Of a stretch of DNA of 15,070 nt, positions 13,710 to 15,070 are shown piece by piece. Made by a program: the position numbers and the translations under genes. The stretch spans positions 1-15,070 of the forward strand of contig CACYCU010000141.1 of NCBI GenBank assembly GCA_902772945.1. The letters run 5' to 3'. How positions within the stretch are numbered: the first letter of the stretch is position 1; every line of letters starts with the position of its first letter. Source of the stretch: an uncultured bacterium. GTDB lineage: Bacteria; Cyanobacteriota; Vampirovibrionia; Gastranaerophilales; Gastranaerophilaceae. The notes under the pieces were generated by a model. The model was given only the letters and a program-made list of their open reading frames with translations. It searched no databases and was not told the origin of the DNA.

Positions 13710-14489
13710 ATGCAATTTTATGAACTTAATACGGCAAGAAATTGCTTAAGAGTAATAATTCAAGCATACGGGATAAAAGAAATATTTATCCCGTATTACA
13801 TTTGCCCTACTGTTTGGCAAGCCTGCAGAGCAGAAAATTGCAGAATCAAATTTTATCACATTGACAACGACTTCTACCCCGCAACAGAATTTGACAAAAA
13901 TGCTTTTATACTTTATCCAAATTATTTTGGAATATGTTCAACAAATGTAATAAAGCTTTCAAACCTCTACACAAATCTAATTGTTGATAATACTCATTCT
14001 TTTTTTATGCCGCCCTGCGGCATTGCATCATTTTACTCGTATAGAAAATTTTTTGATACTGCAGACGGAGCAAAGCTGTTTATTAATACAAAAATTCAAT
14101 TGCCTGAAGATGATTATTCTTACGACAATGCTCCCAAAAATTATACGGATTTTTACAACAATGAAATAAGACTAAATACTGAACCACCCAAATTTATCAA
14201 CAAAAAAACATCTGAAATAATGTCAAAAATAAATTTTAATGATGAAAAAAATAGAAGACTACAATTATTTTACCAATGGGATAAAAAGTTGGACAATTCA
14301 TTAAAAATAAAATTGTCCGAGAACGATATACCTTTTGTTTATCCTTATCTCTCAGAAAAAGAATTTCAAGAAAATATATTAATCTTCAGATATTGGAGTC
14401 CTTTACCCAAAAAATTTTTGGAATATAAATTCTACAAGAATTTAAAACCCATACCACTGAAGAGCAGTCCCACAAACAATACTTATTAA
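13710..14489 (+). CDS. Compact PLP-dependent transferase-like protein (DegT/DnrJ/EryC1 superfamily)
   Basis: At 259 aa it is well below the usual 350-400 of sugar aminotransferases, yet both ends look complete. N-terminal YELNTARNCLRVI and FIPYYICPTVWQ match the GRxAL and vPaYxC positions; FILYPNYFG follows. The cofactor Asp-His pair is in LIVDNTHSFF (Asp93, His96), and K113 in SYRKFFDTADG is the likely PLP lysine. The C-terminus has FRYWSPLPKKF and LKPIPL, as in such proteins. The loss is in the middle and small domain (about 125-200). ATG 13710 is chosen because homology starts there; a TTG at 13674 is possible. No Shine-Dalgarno. It overlaps the convergent exporter gene by 48 nt. Whether it still binds PLP is unknown; a sugar-modifying role is inference. 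Confidence 0.7.
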   Translation: MQFYELNTARNCLRVIIQAYGIKEIFIPYYICPTVWQACRAENCRIKFYHIDNDFYPATEFDKNAFILYPNYFGICSTNVIKLSNLYTNLIVDNTHSFFMPPCGIASFYSYRKFFDTADGAKLFINTKIQLPEDDYSYDNAPKNYTDFYNNEIRLNTEPPKFINKKTSEIMSKINFNDEKNRRLQLFYQWDKKLDNSLKIKLSENDIPFVYPYLSEKEFQENILIFRYWSPLPKKFLEYKFYKNLKPIPLKSSPTNNTY

Positions 14490-15070
14490 AAGTAAAATAC
14501 CGATAATTTTGAGAGTATCTTGCAAATTTTCTTTGTGCCTCAATAACACTAAAATACCTAACCCTGCATTTGACAATAGTCCTGCAATTGCAGCACCGAA
14601 ACTTATAGATCCTTTAATCAAAAGCATGGTAATTGCAATAGACGTTGCACAATTTGGTATAAGTCCCACAATAGCCATAGCTGCCGGTTCTAAAAACTTG
14701 AATTTTCCAAGGAACAAATGTAAAATTTCGTGGTTTGAATACACTTCTATCAAGAAATTCAATGCAATTGTAATCAGTAAAATAAAAACAAAAATATTTA
14801 CAGTATGCTTCAAAGGATGATAAATAAGTTCTCGTTTTCGCCTTTTTGAAACACTGTGATGACAACATCCCTCTTCTTCTTTACATTCTTCATGATTACA
14901 TTCTTGAGGAAAATCAATATATTTCTTATCTTTTAAAATAAAATCTATTAAATATCCGGCACATATACCTATTAAAATTTTAACACCTATTATGGGTAAT
15001 ACATAATTTATCTTTGACGGCTCAGCCAAAAGTATGGGAATAGCTTCATCCGAAGTAGCAAGATAAATTC
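14442..15070 (-). CDS. Putative 10-TM heavy-metal exporter, ArsP_2 family (5' end beyond the window)
   Basis: The frame is open to the right edge, so the N-terminus is missing; about 209 residues remain. The first residues visible are IYLATSDEAIPILLAEPSK, and GLIPNCATSIAIT plus SFGAAIAGLLSNAGLGILVLL are characteristic of the putative 10-TM heavy-metal exporter family (PF11449). At least five hydrophobic segments can be seen: around VLPIIGVKILIGICAGY, VNIFVFILLITIALNF, the AAMAIVGLIPNC region, the GAAIAGLL region, and a final IIGILLLISIVCG. A hydrophilic loop holds ECNHEEC and GCCHHS, a likely metal-binding patch (14856-14900). Inner-membrane location and metal export are inferred from the family. 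Its last 15 codons overlap the preceding plus-strand gene. Confidence 0.8.
   Translation of the reverse strand, partial: IYLATSDEAIPILLAEPSKINYVLPIIGVKILIGICAGYLIDFILKDKKYIDFPQECNHEECKEEEGCCHHSVSKRRKRELIYHPLKHTVNIFVFILLITIALNFLIEVYSNHEILHLFLGKFKFLEPAAMAIVGLIPNCATSIAITMLLIKGSISFGAAIAGLLSNAGLGILVLLRHKENLQDTLKIIGILLLISIVCGTALQWYGF

Overview
The window is AT-rich, with the low GC content and A/T-ending codons of a low-GC genome. It looks chromosomal. Mixed signals point to a Gram-negative envelope: a TolC-type outer-membrane domain behind a signal peptide, a PilT retraction ATPase and a BioG/BioC pimeloyl pathway. The LuxR-type regulator at 13004 has a C-terminus of the kind seen in cyanobacterial NarL/FixJ regulators. 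My best guess is a non-photosynthetic relative of Cyanobacteria (Gastranaerophilales/Vampirovibrionia-like gut bacterium). This is an inference from gene content only; no rRNA gene is present to confirm it.

Layout. 1-1811 (minus, running off the left edge): an envelope protein that joins an ABC-type periplasmic substrate-binding domain to a TolC-like outer-membrane efflux domain. 1899-3454 (minus): lysS with its own terminator. 3516-5327 (minus): a fragment of the spc ribosomal-protein operon, rpsH-rplF-X-rplR, where X is an unrecognised 105-aa gene; it ends in a strong terminator instead of continuing to rpsE. Each intergenic gap of this operon can fold. 5561-6670 (minus): recF, away from its usual dnaN neighbours. 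6764-8083 (plus): a promoter, a small unknown gene and pilT; the pilT terminator lies inside the end of the convergent bioC. 8078-12857 (minus): a divergent GH13-like alpha-amylase-family protein followed by bioF, bioG and bioC, the last three overlapping and clearly co-translated. 13004-14489 (plus): a NarL/FixJ response regulator and a compact PLP-transferase-like protein of the DegT superfamily. 14442-15070 (minus, running off the right edge): a putative 10-TM heavy-metal exporter with a Cys/His-rich loop.

How the genes work together. BioC methylates malonyl-ACP, fatty-acid synthesis elongates it, BioG removes the methyl ester to give pimeloyl-ACP, and BioF condenses that with alanine; bioA, bioD and bioB are not here. 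The ribosomal-protein genes form one unit.

Most notable: the substrate-binding/TolC fusion; the extra gene inside a broken r-protein operon; and three genes (recF, bioF and the PLP-transferase-like gene) that lack a Shine-Dalgarno sequence but have a TATAAT-like hexamer exactly six bases before ATG, suggesting leaderless mRNAs. No tRNA, rRNA, CRISPR array, insertion sequence or integrase was found.
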